A stretch of 64,000 nt of DNA from Ampelocalamus luodianensis. Its lineage: Eukaryota; Streptophyta; Magnoliopsida; Poales; Poaceae. Below are positions 11,229 to 22,467 of the stretch, in pieces. Where the stretch lies: the NCBI GenBank assembly GCA_036346255.1, contig CM070629.1, positions 8,561,001 through 8,625,000 of the forward strand, in the 5' to 3' direction. Numbering within the stretch: the stretch's first letter is position 1; each line of letters opens with the position of its first letter. The translations under genes and the position numbers were made by a program. The notes beneath the pieces were generated by a model. That model was not told where the DNA came from, made no database searches, and saw only the letters and a list, made by a program, of their open reading frames with translations.

Positions 11229-13240
11229 TCTAGACATAATATTTCTATTCAAGAGTGATGCAAACTGCTTCAACTTATTATATTATTTTTGTGTCATGTA
11301 GGTATTGAAATAGAAGGCCAAGTTGACGATGCTATTCCAACAACAAATGTCTTCTCCTCGGATCGAGCTTGATGCTTGAAGAATGAAGATGTATGGACTA
11401 TGTAATCTTTTGTTACTATTTGGACCGTTGGACCTTAAACATTTCAACTAGAACTAATGAACTATGGTATGGACTATGGAGTAAGGACTATGTTTGAACA
11501 TTTTAAATTTTAATGTTGGATTGGATTGCTTGTACTGTTGTTTTCACTTTTCACATAAGATTGCTGAAGTTGTGGGAAAAAAAATCCATGCTCTCTATTG
11601 CTGTAGTATCTAACCAATTGTACCAGTCATAATCTATACTCCATAGATTCAACAGGTTAAGATGAATAAAATGAATGAGGATTATGCAAAGTTCAAGCTT
11701 GACCTTATTTTGATTATTCAGTTCAATCAGACAAGCACTATCTTCCTTACTGATATCGCTGGAGTGTCAGTTTAAGGACATGTACTATGTATATTGTAGC
11801 ATGACCCCATTATAAATATATGTGGTGAAAATTTGATATTGTTGGAGTGTCAGTTATTCCTTGTCATGTTGTTTCCTTCATTGCAATCCTGCCAAAATAG
11901 CAGAAGCCTACCATGAGTTGCCTAGAAATTGGCGCTGCCACGGTCTTGGTTCTTTGTGTTGTGCCCTTGTGCTGATCTTTGAAATTCTTGTCTGGCAGCC
12001 TCTGTGAGCTTCTTTATCATTGCGTCTTGTCATTGGCTGAGGTAGCTATCTGGTAGCTACGGTGGGCGCTTAGCAGGCGTCGGTGGTCTTGGCTCTGGGG
12101 CACCAATGTACCATGCAGAGTGCCAGTGGCCATTGGCCAGTGCATCGTATGCACCATGCACTCATGCTATCCCGTTACATCTCTCGCAATTCGCGTCAAT
12201 TTTAGTTAATATGATATTTACCTATATCGTACCAAAATAAATTAGATTTTATCGATACCGAATCATATTTTCAAAAATATCATATTTACCGAACTACCAC
12301 TGCCATATTTACCGAACCATATTTATCAAAATACGAATGAACACCCTATCCACATGTACCGAGGTGCTTGTCTTGTCTTCCTGACCAAAGTGCATTGGTT
12401 CGATTGGACCACGTAAACCACAACCATGAGCTATAATGCAAATGGACAAAAGGGCCATTTTAGGGATTGTGGATATCGTGGGGATATGCTCATGATCTAA
12501 GGATGATGTTACAATTGGCAATGTTGTTTTTGGTTTATCAAATCACGCGTTTTCGTCGTAGTTTGAATTGCTGACCGGTTGTTGTGCTGATTGTCAATGA
12601 TTTGGCTAATCGTTTTGGGATAACTCATATCCTTGTTTGTCTTTGCATATGAGTTGCATATTGCATGATTTGAGCTAACGTGGGTCAAGTTGTGAAGAAT
12701 TTGTTCCCGGAGACGATTTCTCTATCTATTGCTGTGTAGGTAGCTTGGAGGTCAATGACGGTCAACGGCGAGGAGGATCGGGACTAAGCTTGGAGAGGTG
12801 AGGTCCAGAACGATCATGGATGTCGGGTGAAGTCAAGTGGCTCAAGCATGGCGCAAAATGGACGAGGTTGATCGAACGGGCAGTTCGATGCAGCTGGTTG
12901 GATCAAGCGGCGCGGGGGTCGGTGCAAGTGCCTTGGATGTTCCGATGGGATTCGGACGGGAGAGACTTGCCGACATGATGAGAGCCGTTGATCAACTTAC
13001 ACGTGGCGGAGCAGGCGATTGCTTCGACAGGATTGGACTCGGTCCATGGAGAATGATCGAGAAGGGGTATTTTGGTAATTTACCAAATACCGGCTTTGTG
13101 ACTAGTTGGCCAAACCACAGCGCATGGTGAAGTGGTTTAGGTCAAGTGGAGATGAAGACGGCGCTTTAAAATGCGTGTGTATGTGTCCCGTTTGTTGTTG
13201 GGCCTTAACGGGAGCCCCTCTTCTAGAAGCTAGGCCTCTC

Positions 13241-13248
13241 TATAAATA
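13241..13248 (+). promoter_or_regulatory. TATA box of the solo LTR
   Basis: TATAAATA lies 773 bp into the LTR, followed by a pyrimidine/purine-rich leader. This is the normal position of a retrotransposon U3 promoter. Confidence 0.55.
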
Positions 13249-13854
13249 GGGGGTGTGCTGGACAGCCACCTCAAGCACTTCATTTGTAAACCTTAGTTTG
13301 GTCTTAGGGACTTAGAGAGAAAAAGAGAGGTTTAGGATTCTAGAGAGACGAGTTGTTTGTGTGCTCATGGATTGAGCTCTTGTCCTCCTTGAGGGAGTGG
13401 CTGTAACCAGCAACAATCACGAATCAATCAATCCATGGATGATTTCCCAAAGATGTGTTTCTTTGTGTTCTTCCTTCTTGTTTTGTGATTTTGAGACCAT
13501 CTTTGATCCTTTGGTTTTTGGTTGATCTCTTGCCCTCTTCTACCTTGCTGTGATGTGTGGGAATACATCTAGAATCATCTAGACCATCAATCTCCCACGA
13601 GCAAGTGTTTAGATCTAGTTTTTATTTTTGCTCGGTTTTAAACCTTCCTTCGGTAAAACTGAAAAAGGTCTAAACTTTGACATGGATCTACTCAATCGTT
13701 GCTTGGAATAGGTTCCTAATATCCTTGGGAAGGTGTGTTCCAAATTTGGTCAAGTTTGGCCGTGTAGATCAAAAGTTAGATCAATTTTCGATTTGAAATC
13801 GTATTTGGAATTTTGTTTACGTGTTTGATTCTTTATTCACTTCAGTCTTGTAGC

Positions 13855-14180
13855 TCAGTACCGAGCACTGTAGTTACGAGTAGTACTGTTCATTCGAGTT
13901 CTGTTCATTTCGAGTGCTAGCTACGAGTACTGTAGCATCGAGTACTGTTCTTTCGAGCACTATTCATTTCGAGTACTAGCTACGAGCACTGTAGCATCGA
14001 GTACTGTTCTTCGAGCACTATTCATTTCAAGCACTAGCTACGAGTACTGTAGCATAACACTGTAGCTTCGAGTTCTACTCTTTCGAGCACTGTTCGTCTT
14101 CGAGTACAAGCCACGAGTACTGTTCACCGAGCACTGTAGCTTCAAGTACTATTTGTTCGAGTACTGTTCATCAGACTGTT
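13855..14180. repeat. degenerate minisatellite inside the solo LTR
   Basis: About 320 bp of short repeats based on CGAGTACTGT / CGAGCACTGTAGC / CTAGCTACGAG motifs. They are arranged in a higher-order unit of roughly 65-70 bp that is seen about four times with substitutions and small deletions. Confidence 0.75.
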
Positions 14181-14372
14181 TTCTTATGTTTGTGGTCGTT
14201 TCTTCTAAGGGTTTGAAGGGGATTCAGTTCAAGTCTTTCGTTTTTCTAGTATTGATCTTCATAGCTTCCATAGCTATTGGAGTGAGGTATGTGATGAATC
14301 TGATCAAGGTGAAAAACTGAGTGTGCTCCTATTCAAACCCCTCTCTAGTCGCCTTTTCGGTTCTACAGGGAT

Positions 14373-15030
14373 TAAAATACGAAGATGCATGAAAATTGCT
14401 TTAATTGGGTCAACAATGGCAAAATATGAGTTTTCCAACCTTTGGAGTGGCAAAAGGATAGTCCGTGAAGTGGCAAATATATAAAAAAAGCCCAAAGTGC
14501 TACTGTATAACGGCGTAGCATGTTGGACTTGTCAAAGTTGCCACTTGCACTATCTAATGGAAAAATGACAAATGATCAGTCGCTGGGGTTCTCGCTCTAA
14601 TCAGGCCATCTTGGTAACTTGGTTGTTAGGTATCTATAATAGTATATTTATTATCGTTTCTTAGCTACGTTATGTTAACAAAATTCTACGCGAAGGAGAG
14701 AGGGGGTGGAGAGAGAGCACATGTCGTCTCTTTTTGAAGAGACTGTCGTACACACGAAACAAGTTATGATACATTAATCTACTCTAGATGATATGTAGGC
14801 TCCTTTCAAAGAACAATTATAAAATATAAATGTTAAAGAGTGTGCTAAAAACTATCTATTGAAGATATTATCTCTAAACATAATATGACATATATTAAAG
14901 ACAAACTTATCTCCAACTATTTGAGATGTTCTTTGTGGTCTCGTGCCAAAGGAAAAGATAGCGTTCACAGCTGCACCGTCACCCCAGGCGGCCAGGCGCA
15001 GTGCAGCTCCCCGACCTTGACCTTGTCGGC
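14373..15030. other. upstream region of the glucanase gene, with a degenerate Tourist-like segment
   Basis: No gene is seen. 14,690-14,880 resembles the Tourist-like MITE at 17,127-17,410 (shared GGAGAGAG...TCATCTCT and ...AGATATTGTCTCT-like pieces), but it has no clear termini or duplication. The remainder is presumed promoter-proximal DNA of the gene starting at 15,114. Confidence 0.4.
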
Positions 15031-15037
15031 TATAAAT
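15031..15037 (+). promoter_or_regulatory. TATA box of the beta-1,3-glucanase gene
   Basis: TATAAAT is 83 bp upstream of the ATG at 15,114, giving a short GC-rich 5' leader of about 50 nt, typical of plant genes. Confidence 0.6.
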
Positions 15038-15113
15038 TCCCGCCCACCCTTTCGCTCATCTCCCACTCCTCGCATCGTCTTTGCTCTGCCCCTCGCCTCT
15101 TTAGGATCACAGA

Positions 15114-18100
15114 ATGGCGCTCACTCGCCTCCTAGTCGTCCTCCTCGGCGCGACATTGCCACTGCTCTTCTTCTCCCGTGCAGGTAATCGCGGCGACGTA
15201 CAAAGACTGCTGTTTTGGGGATAAACGGCACGTGCAGTTTGGTAACAATGGCATTTTTTCTTGGTGTACATTTCAGAGGCGGGCGAGGTGGGCGTGTGCT
15301 ACGGGAGGGTGGCGAACGACCTGCCGGACCCAGCATCGGTGGTGCAGCTTCTGAAGCAGAACGGCATCACGATGGTGAGGGTGTACGACACCAACCCGAA
15401 CGTGCTGAGCTCGCTGGCCAACACCGGCATCAAGCTAATGGTGTCGCTACCTAACGAGCAGCTGGCCTCTGCGGCCGCGGATCCATCGTACGCGCTCCAG
15501 TGGGCGACAACCAACGTGAAGGCGTACTACCCGGCCACGCAGATCCATGGTGTGGCCGTGGGGAACGAGGTGTTCGACCAGGCAAATGACTTGACCCCGC
15601 AGCTCGTCCCGGCCATGAAGAACGTGCAGGCGGCGCTGGCGAGTTTGGGCCTGGCTGACGCCGTGAAGGTGTCCACGCCGATCCCGTTCACTGCTCTCAA
15701 GGAGTCGTTCCCGCCGTCAGCGGGCGCGTTCCGGGATGACATTGCGCAGTCGGTGATGAATCCCATGCTCGACTTCTTGGATCAGACCGGCTCGTATCTC
15801 ATGGTCAATTTCTACCCATTCTACGCATACTCGGATCAACCAGACAAGATCTCCCTCGACTACGCGACGTTCCGCCCCAACGCCGGCGTGCTCGACCAGC
15901 GGACCGGCCTCACGTACTACAGCCTCTTTGACGCCCAGCTCGACGCCGTTTACTATGCAATGGACAGGGCCTCCTATGGTAGCGTGGGGGCCTCGACGGT
16001 CAACGCGCAAGCAAGGGCGGGGCACCACAGGGGGAGGGTGCCCGTGCACAATTCGGAGACGGGGTGGCCCTCCGATGGTAACTGGGCGGCCTCGAAGGTC
16101 AACGCCCAAGCGTATAACGGTAACCTCATCAGCCGCGTGCTCTCCGGCAACGCCGGCACCACGTACAGCCTGCTCGCCGACAACGCCGGCACCCCTTACC
16201 GCCCCGACGCCGACATCTCCGTGTACATCTTCTCCCTTTTCAACGAGAACGGGAAGGACGGGCCAGCCACAGAGCGCAACTTCGGCCTGTTCTACCCGAA
16301 CGAGCAAAAGGTGTACGACATCGACTTCGTTCACGGAAACGGTGGGGGCGGCGGCGGCGCGAAGGCGAGCTGGTGCGTGGCGAACGCGGCGGTCGGGGAC
16401 GCGCGGCTGCAGGCGGCGCTGGACTATGCGTGTGGCCACGGCGCGGACTGCAGCGCCATCCAGCCCGGCAAGCAATGCTACGAGCCCAACACCAAGCTCG
16501 CGCACGCGTCCTACGCATTCAACGACTACTACCAGCGCAAGGGCCGGGCCAGCGGAACGTGCGACTTCGCCGGAGCCGCTTACATTGTCTACCAGGCACC
16601 AAGTGAGTTCGCTCATGCATAATCTCTTCTTGGCTCATCGTTTGTGCAAATGTGCTTTCATTTTTTGATTGTTTTGCTTCTTGACGTTAAAATGCTACTA
16701 TCTATCACGTCCGTGTTAGCAAATGTAGGTATACTGTAAACGGCCGTTCATGAACATAGCTGAGGTCAAATGTAGCTAATTCTTATAATTAGCCGATCGG
16801 CCCACCCAATTGACTGGTTTGGTGTAGTATAGCATAACTTTATATAATTTTAATATTTAAAATTTATATTTCGCTATCTAAATTTTAATTTGAGATATTT
16901 GATTTCATATTTAATTAGCAAATGTTATTTTAAGATCTCTCTCTTTAGTAGGTATAAAAGGCATATCGTCAACTTTTAATATATAATAGGCATAGTACTA
17001 GCTTTTAAATATTTTTCACAATTATATATCTATAAACCAACTACTGAATCTAAGACTTTGAAATTAAGGCCCACCAAATTAAGGGTTAGATGTTTTTAGA
17101 TCTTTTTCAAATTAATATATCTCTAAGGGCATCTCCAATAGTGGTCACCTCAACCGTCTTTTACCTGTCATGTCACTCAAAATTCTAGTTGGAGGAGAGA
17201 AGATGTGAAGAGAGAGAATGTGTCATCTCTTATATAAGAGACAAACTGAGCACACAAACCATCGCAAATGGTGAGTGTGTAAGGGGAGAAGTTGTGTTGA
17301 AAATGAATAATTTGATAGATAAATTATTGGAGATATTGTCTCTACGGTGGTCTGTAGATGAGTTGGAACTTTTAGAGACAATCCTAACAGATAAACTATT
17401 ATACATGCCCTAAGACAGCTATCAAATCTAAGTCTTTAAAATTAGGAGTCATTGATTTAAGGATCTTTCTTTTCTTGTGAGAATTTCTAGCATACTTCTC
17501 TTTTTCTTAGCATTTGTAAAAGTCATGTCATCGACTTTTAATATATAATAGATTTGCTTTTCTAAAAAAAAAATACTTCTCGGTGAGTATTGTTTCCTTT
17601 TATTTTTGTTATTATTAAATATAGGGCTTGTTCCCGTTTATCTTCGTTTCTTAGAACCTGCATGGATTTTTTATGGAAGTGTTTGTAAAATGAGGTGCAG
17701 ACTTAAAATTTAAGAGATCTCAATTGATTTTTCTCACCTTTGGTTGGATCATGCGTGGAGTTCGTGCTCGGGAGGGTCGGTGGCTTCTTCCTCCGGTCAC
17801 TATACCGCGGGTGAGTTAGCGTTAGGGTTCATCGGAGTCTCAGGCTTTGGGGGGGGGGGGGAGTGGATGGTGGAGGTCAACGAGAATCGAAGTGGATTGG
17901 AGACGGTGGTAGCAGTCGGATACGAGGAAGGAGGATGGCACAGGGGCATCTCACCGGAGAGGAAGAAGAAGAGCCGCGGCGACGGCGACGCGGGGGGAGG
18001 AGTTCGCCGACGGGCCTCGCCTGCGCTGGTGAGGCAGTGGGAGGCGGTGGGGCCAGCGGCGACTAAGGGTGGGGTGGGAGGAGTGAATGAGTTAGGGTTT

Positions 18101-19271
18101 GGAGAGGTAGTCTATATATAAGGTGTGGAGGAGATGAGGATGGTTGGATCTTGATCCAAATGGTGAAAAAATCGACTGTGATTGAAGTTATTTTCAGTTG
18201 ATTGAGAAATAGACAGCTCCAATGTAAATTGGGCTGCACAACCTACGTACACTACGCTGTCTGTGTAAAAGCTTGCATGGGGGCCTAAAATTAAAATGTG
18301 AAACATCCCGTACGTGCCACCTTGCTTTGTCACTCCATCACATGGTGATTTTTTTTTTTTTTTGACAAAGGGAAACCCAAATTTTTATAGAAAACATATA
18401 AGAGTCTTACAACGAAAACACAAACCAAAAGAACTGGGATCACCAGCCTACAATTCAGGACCAAAATAACATCAACATAACCGAAACTAGGAAATAACAA
18501 AAAGACAATTAGGATTATCCATATTACAGAACCGTTTAGTCCAATCTTCAACAGCCTCCACGAAACAGTCCATCTTAATTCGATCATCCCCTCTGAAGAG
18601 AACCCGCCAGGACTACAAATAAGACATAAATTTGAAAATCACTTCTACTGGTTACTTAGAAAAATTCTTCTCAAACACTATTTTGTTCCTAATTTTTCAG
18701 ATATTCCAAGATGAAACTACAAAACTAAACAAAATCACACCGTAATCATTAGGCCTTTTTTTCCAGCCAATTCAGTTGCTGTACGGGCTTGCATTGATTC
18801 CATGCGGGACAGTTTTAATTTGTTTGTACACCACATACATGATGGTTTAACTGATCTTACTGGGTGTTTGTTGCATTGTTTACCGAGATAGGCACCTGCG
18901 ACCCGAACAGGGCGAGCTGGTGCGTGGCGAACGCGGCGGTCGGGGACGCACGGCTCCAGGCGGCGCTGGACTACGCGTGCGGCCACGGCGCGGACTGCAG
19001 TGCCATCCAGCCCGGCGCGCGGTGCTTCGATCCCGACACGAAGGTCGCGCACGCGTCCTACGCGTTCAACGACTACTACCAGCGCAACGGGAGGGCGGGC
19101 GGCACGTGTGACTTCGGCGGCGCCGGTTCCATTGTCTACCAGGCACCAAGTGAGTTCACGCTAATCACCTCTTCTTGCAGGCTCTTGTTTAAGTAATAAA
19201 TGGTGATCTTACTTGTGTCTCTTCCCTTGTTTACAGAGATAGGCAACTGCGTGCTCCCATCGACGGGCTGA
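15114..19271 (+). CDS. GH17 glucan endo-1,3-beta-glucosidase with C-terminal X8 (CBM43) domain
   Basis: Likely hydrolyses beta-1,3-glucan (callose or fungal walls) in the apoplast or at plasmodesmata. The model is exon 1 15,114-15,183 (signal peptide MALTRLLVVLLGATLPLLF), exon 2 15,277-16,602 and exon 3 19,237-19,271. All splice sites are GT-AG and in phase, giving 1431 nt (476 aa). Exon 2 holds the GH17 barrel: VGVCYGRVAND start, proton-donor Glu in VAVGNEVF, nucleophile Glu in SETGWPSDG. After a glycine linker comes an X8 domain (SWCVANAAVGD..., with its conserved Cys residues). Exon 3 adds only KIGNCVLPSTG. There is no obvious C-terminal GPI tail. About 45 bp just before the nucleophile is locally duplicated, lengthening that loop. 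Intron 2 (2.6 kb) is full of repeats and holds an orphan second X8 exon. An AATAAA lies near 19,332. The fold assignment is secure; the substrate is inferred. Confidence 0.88.
15970..16111 (+). repeat. local 43-bp direct duplication within the glucanase catalytic exon
   Basis: 15,970-16,012 and 16,069-16,111 match at about 36 of 43 positions by eye. The first copy encodes ASYGSVGASTVNAQA and the second PSDGNWAASKVNAQA. The second is the normal family sequence right after the catalytic SETGWPS; the first looks like an inserted copy. The frame is preserved. Confidence 0.7.
16790..17560 (+). repeat. dispersed AT-rich repeat in glucanase intron 2, interrupted by a MITE
   Basis: Segments here (GCCGATCGGCCC...; TATTTAATTAGCAAAT; GTGAGAATTTCTAG; GTCATCGACTTTTAATA) recur in the same order at about 36,980-37,380 in intron 1 of a CRK copy. 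That marks a dispersed repeat family. The Tourist MITE 17,127-17,410 sits inside this copy. The class is unknown. Confidence 0.6.
17127..17410. mobile_element. Tourist-like MITE (PIF/Harbinger-derived)
   Basis: A 284-bp element with termini GGGCATCTCCAATAGT and, on the opposite strand, GGGCATGTATAATAGT. It is flanked by TAA on both sides (17,124-17,126 and 17,411-17,413). The termini are related to those of the autonomous-type element at 412-4892. It has no coding capacity. Confidence 0.82.
18346..18775 (-). mobile_element. 5'-truncated L1-type LINE, 3' tail
   Basis: On the minus strand a decayed reading frame gives NDYGVILFSFVVSSWNI, then SWRVLFRGDD and MDCFVEAVEDWTKRFCNMD, and a stop at about 18,500. 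This is the C-terminal region of grass L1 reverse-transcriptase polyproteins, with a few in-frame stops. A 3' untranslated tail follows, ending in a poly(A) run that appears as poly(T) at 18,349-18,362. The 5' boundary and target duplication are not clear. It lies antisense in glucanase intron 2. Confidence 0.72.
18886..19149 (+). pseudogene. duplicated X8 (CBM43) exon of the glucanase gene with lost 3' splice site
   Basis: This 264-nt block encodes a second X8 domain (KIGTCDPNRASWCVANAAVGD... to ...GSIVYQAP). It matches the X8 part of exon 2 closely and keeps the same GTGAGTTC donor (19,150). The start corresponds to the acceptor of the terminal exon (TTTACAG/AGATAGGC at 19,237), but here it reads TTTACCGAGATAGGC: the essential AG is CG at 18,884-18,885. 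If the ancestral acceptor worked, the exon would splice in phase and give a protein with two X8 domains (about 564 aa). The next AG, 2 nt further on, would shift the frame. It is probably skipped now, unless CG is a base-call error. Confidence 0.75.
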
Positions 19272-19802
19272 ACTGAGGAAACGGTAGCAAAGACCGAAGG
19301 CTAGGCTACCAGCTGGGTATATGAGATTCCGGAATAAATCCATGCTATCCTCTACTTTCAAGAAAGTCTAGTTTTCACCGTCTAGTACAAAACTAGACAA
19401 ATAAGTCACTGTACTTCCCAATCCGGTGCATATCTAATCTAATTACAATACCAACCTGGCTTATTTGTGCTGACTATGTGTCCAGACTAGCAGTTGTGCT
19501 AGGTCAGCAGGCAATACCCACCTCTCCCTCGTACCCTCTCTACTCACAAGAACTGTTATTATTGACTTTGACCACTAATCAGGGGCAGATCCGGGGCAGC
19601 CGGGTCTGGCGCCCCCTACCGACGGCCAGCTCATGGGTGTACGTGTCAGGACCCGAACATGCAAATTCGAACCCTCTGTGTATTTTAAACTAGTCACATG
19701 ATTAGTAGCTAGCTCACACAGAGGCAACATCGATGAATTAAAATCATTTCTATACAACGAAATAGCTAAAAAATAAACAAATTATTATTAAAGAGTAGCA
19801 GC
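19272..19802. other. 3' flank of the glucanase gene
   Basis: Contains a presumed 3' UTR with AATAAA near 19,332 and no further gene. ORFs at 19,478-19,757 have no recognisable similarity. Confidence 0.4.
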
Positions 19803-19805
19803 GGA

Positions 19806-21235
19806 CACTACAACAGGACCAATCTATTCTAACACACACTTTGCAATGCATATAACATGTGTTGTAGAAAAACTCAACTGCAACATATATTTTAATGTTG
19901 CTACTACCTAAGTGTAGAAATCTCTAAATATACCCAGCCCTAGTATGTTACAACACTTTGTAATGTACATTACAACACTTAATAGAGGTGTTGCTAGGGC
20001 AATCTATAAATTTTATCACCCATTTAAAACCTAATGTTATACTACTAGTAAAAATAAATTAGTAATTACAGTAGTAGGAAAGATATATATGATATTTCAT
20101 TGTTGTAATTCTAATAATATGGATATAATCAAGGACAAACATTCCGCTGGTGAAAATGGGCAAAAGGGACTGAGTATCTGTTTGTAATAGTATTTTCTTT
20201 TTGCTTGCAAACTATGTGTGAGATAAAATATACACTGATTGAATGTCTGTCGGGCATTCAGTAAGACCAAGACACAAAATTTCTATCACAAATGGGAAGA
20301 TCCCTGGGTGCGACAGGAGTTCAATAATTAGGTACGGTTGATAAAAACTCTTGCGCAGCAGTAAAAATTAGGTTACCTTGAGAAACAAAATTCCCTAACC
20401 TCCTCAAATCCCTTGACGCCGCCCTCTCCAGCTCCTACTACTGCACTCCTTTCCAGCACCCGCGCCGCCCTCCTCTCCAGCACTCCCCACCGCCACCCTC
20501 CCAACCCCTTGTGATCCCTTGGGCGCCCGATGACCCAAGCCCCCGACCGCCTTGGCCCGCCCCCTCCTCCCTCCGCCCCGCATTCCGCCCACCGCCTCCT
20601 CCCTCCGCCCGACACCTCGACAGCCCGGCTCCGCTCGCCGCCTCCTCCCTTCACCCACCGCCTGACGCCCCGAGGCCTGAGGCCTCGACCACCCTGCTCC
20701 GTCCTCCAGGCCCCGCGCTCCGCTCGGCCTCCTCTCTCCGCCCCTGTGTTCCGTCTGCCGCCTCCTCCCTTCGCTGATGCCTCGACCGCCGGGCTCTGCC
20801 CGCCGCCTCCTTCCTCCACCCACGACCTGATGCTCGAGCCCCCGACCGCCCTGCTCCGCCCTCCAGCCCCTCGCCCTTCCCGGCCTCCTCCCTCCGCCGG
20901 TCCACCCGACGGCCTCCGGCCTCGTCTGGTCCTCCCTCCTCAGGTATGCATTTGTTAAGCAAAACATTTTAGCGCCAAACATCAATTCTATGTTGCTAAC
21001 AGGTGTTAGCTATGTTTCGAAAACATATGTTGTTATAAATACAAAATTGTGTTGCAACTTTGTAACACCTTTTCTTTTGTACAACAACACCTAATTTGTG
21101 TTGCAGTAGACCTACCTTATAGCAACACGACCAATAACATCACTTAGCACGAGTGTTGCTATCCATCCTAGCAACACATATTTGTAGATATAGAAGCATA
21201 TACATGTGTTATTATAACCTAGTCCTGTTGTAGTG
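19806..21235. mobile_element. non-autonomous CACTA (En/Spm) transposon
   Basis: The left terminus is CACTACAACAGGAC and the right terminus GTCCTGTTGTAGTG, a perfect 14-bp inverted repeat. It is flanked by GGA at 19,803-19,805 and 21,236-21,238 (3-bp duplication, as in CACTA elements). Subterminal regions carry many copies of a GTGTTG(C)/CAACAC motif in both orientations, the usual transposase-binding pattern. The core (20,395-20,945) is GC-rich and has no transposase. The right part from 21,002 is repeated at 26,159-26,390 by the large tandem duplication. Confidence 0.88.
20395..20945. repeat. GC-rich degenerate tandem repeats in the CACTA core
   Basis: Repeated GCCGCCTCCTCCCT... and GCCTCGACC.CCC... 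blocks, about 70-90 bp apart, encode proline/arginine-rich low-complexity ORFs in several frames. This could be expanded captured host DNA. No protein family is recognisable. Confidence 0.5.
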
Positions 21236-22467
21236 GGATCTTATGGTCACAGTTTACATAGTTTGCTACGCAGGGCTTAAAAGATAAACATAACTCTTGC
21301 AGTGGAAATAAGATAACTTATGGTGGTCATCCGACATGCCTACAGGCAATCGAGTAGGGAGCGCATCCTAATTCGCATAGTCTTCAAATTACTCCTCCTC
21401 ACAGAACTCTGGATTCCCAGATTCTTCCTCAGCAACTGAACAACAATAGCATAAAGTTGTGAGTACATAAAGTACTCAGTAAGTCATAAAGAACAGTATG
21501 CATTTAATATTTATGCAAGGCTTGAACAAGGAATAGTTGTATAGTTATTTTGCAAAAAGCAATATTGGCAGTAAATACAGTAAATAGATTAAAAATATAC
21601 TTGAAAAGATTATACAAATAAAGTAAACAATTGCTTTAAAACAACTAGTGAACTACCCATTCACTTTCTATCCATTTCACCATCCAAACATTTTATGAAA
21701 ATTCTATACCTTGTGTGAAATCCCCGGGCATTGTCTATAACAGGGATACATTGATCGAACAGTTTTTAACACTATGCGAGGTTGTACAACTTGACCTACA
21801 AGAGATAATCAACTTATAATGTCGGCTATGACACGTTTCCGTAGCGTGCGACTAAGTGATTACCACAAGGCTTTATAAAGTTCTATCTTAACCCAACTCG
21901 CCTACTAAGGTTTCACCACTAAAGGGTTACATCCACCATAGTTGGGGCCTCCTCTTGCGTCATGTGAATCTACAGTAAATCCTGGAACCCACACCACACA
22001 TGGCAGAACCAAAATCAAGATATTGCTAATTAGTTAGTCAGGTTTATCCCATACTGGACATGTTGTTGTATGATAAGGCCCAGATCAATGGTGCACAAGA
22101 TTAGGTCCTTAGTGATTCCTCGGACGAGTCCACCTCATCCAAAATGTGCTACCCGCACCTCCTTTACTGCACGATCATTTGCCTGAGTATAAAACTATTT
22201 TGTTCAACCAGGCCCAATGGCATCCCCTGCCATGGCACAACAATTTTTACAACAGTGGTCTCGCACCATAATTCTATATATTATTAAGTCAAGTTATCAA
22301 TATTAACATTATGAATAGGAGCCTGTTGTACAACTAAGCATGACTAAGCATACTACGCCACCCATGTGACTTGAAATGCCTAATTCTCTGATTTTACCAT
22401 GGCTTGAAATCACTAACTCTCTGATTTTACCATGGATTGAAATCATTAACATACCATGGTTTGAAAT

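Larger units (their letters stand above)
6590..12348 (+). mobile_element. hAT DNA transposon remnant (left end not found)
   Basis: The transposase remnant above defines the element. A candidate right terminus is the sequence ending CGAATGAACACCCTA at 12,348. Read inward on the minus strand it gives TAGGGTGTTCATTCG, the style of hAT termini, and it is preceded by A/T-rich subterminal copies of an ACCGAACCATATTTA-type motif (12,240-12,330). The 8-bp duplication expected at 12,349-12,356 has no partner upstream, so the left end is lost or too diverged. 11,229-12,240 is non-coding and I recognise nothing else in it. Confidence 0.45.
12468..14367 (+). mobile_element. solo LTR of a second retrotransposon family (possibly copia)
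   Basis: The segment starts TGTGGATATC and ends GGTTCTACA (TG...CA). It is flanked by a 5-bp direct duplication GGGAT at 12,463-12,467 and 14,368-14,372. It contains a TATAAATA promoter at 13,241, as expected of an LTR, and a CT/AG-rich leader downstream. The 3' tail (CCTCTCTAGTCGCC) resembles the ends of grass copia LTRs, but I cannot fix the family. No primer-binding site, gag or pol is present beside it. The 97-codon ORF at 12,837 lies within the LTR and is not supported as a gene. Confidence 0.75.

Noticed and set aside
12837..13130. 97-codon ORF starting MAQAWRKMDEV
   Set aside because: It lies inside a solo LTR upstream of the LTR TATA box and has no family resemblance.
15717..16668. 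Large minus- and plus-frame ORFs over the glucanase exon
   Set aside because: These are shadows of the GC-rich GH17/X8 coding exon; their sequences are low-complexity and no domain is seen.
17744..18121. 125-codon Gly-rich ORF in glucanase intron 2
   Set aside because: Low complexity with a long G run, on the sense strand of an intron, and no recognisable domain.
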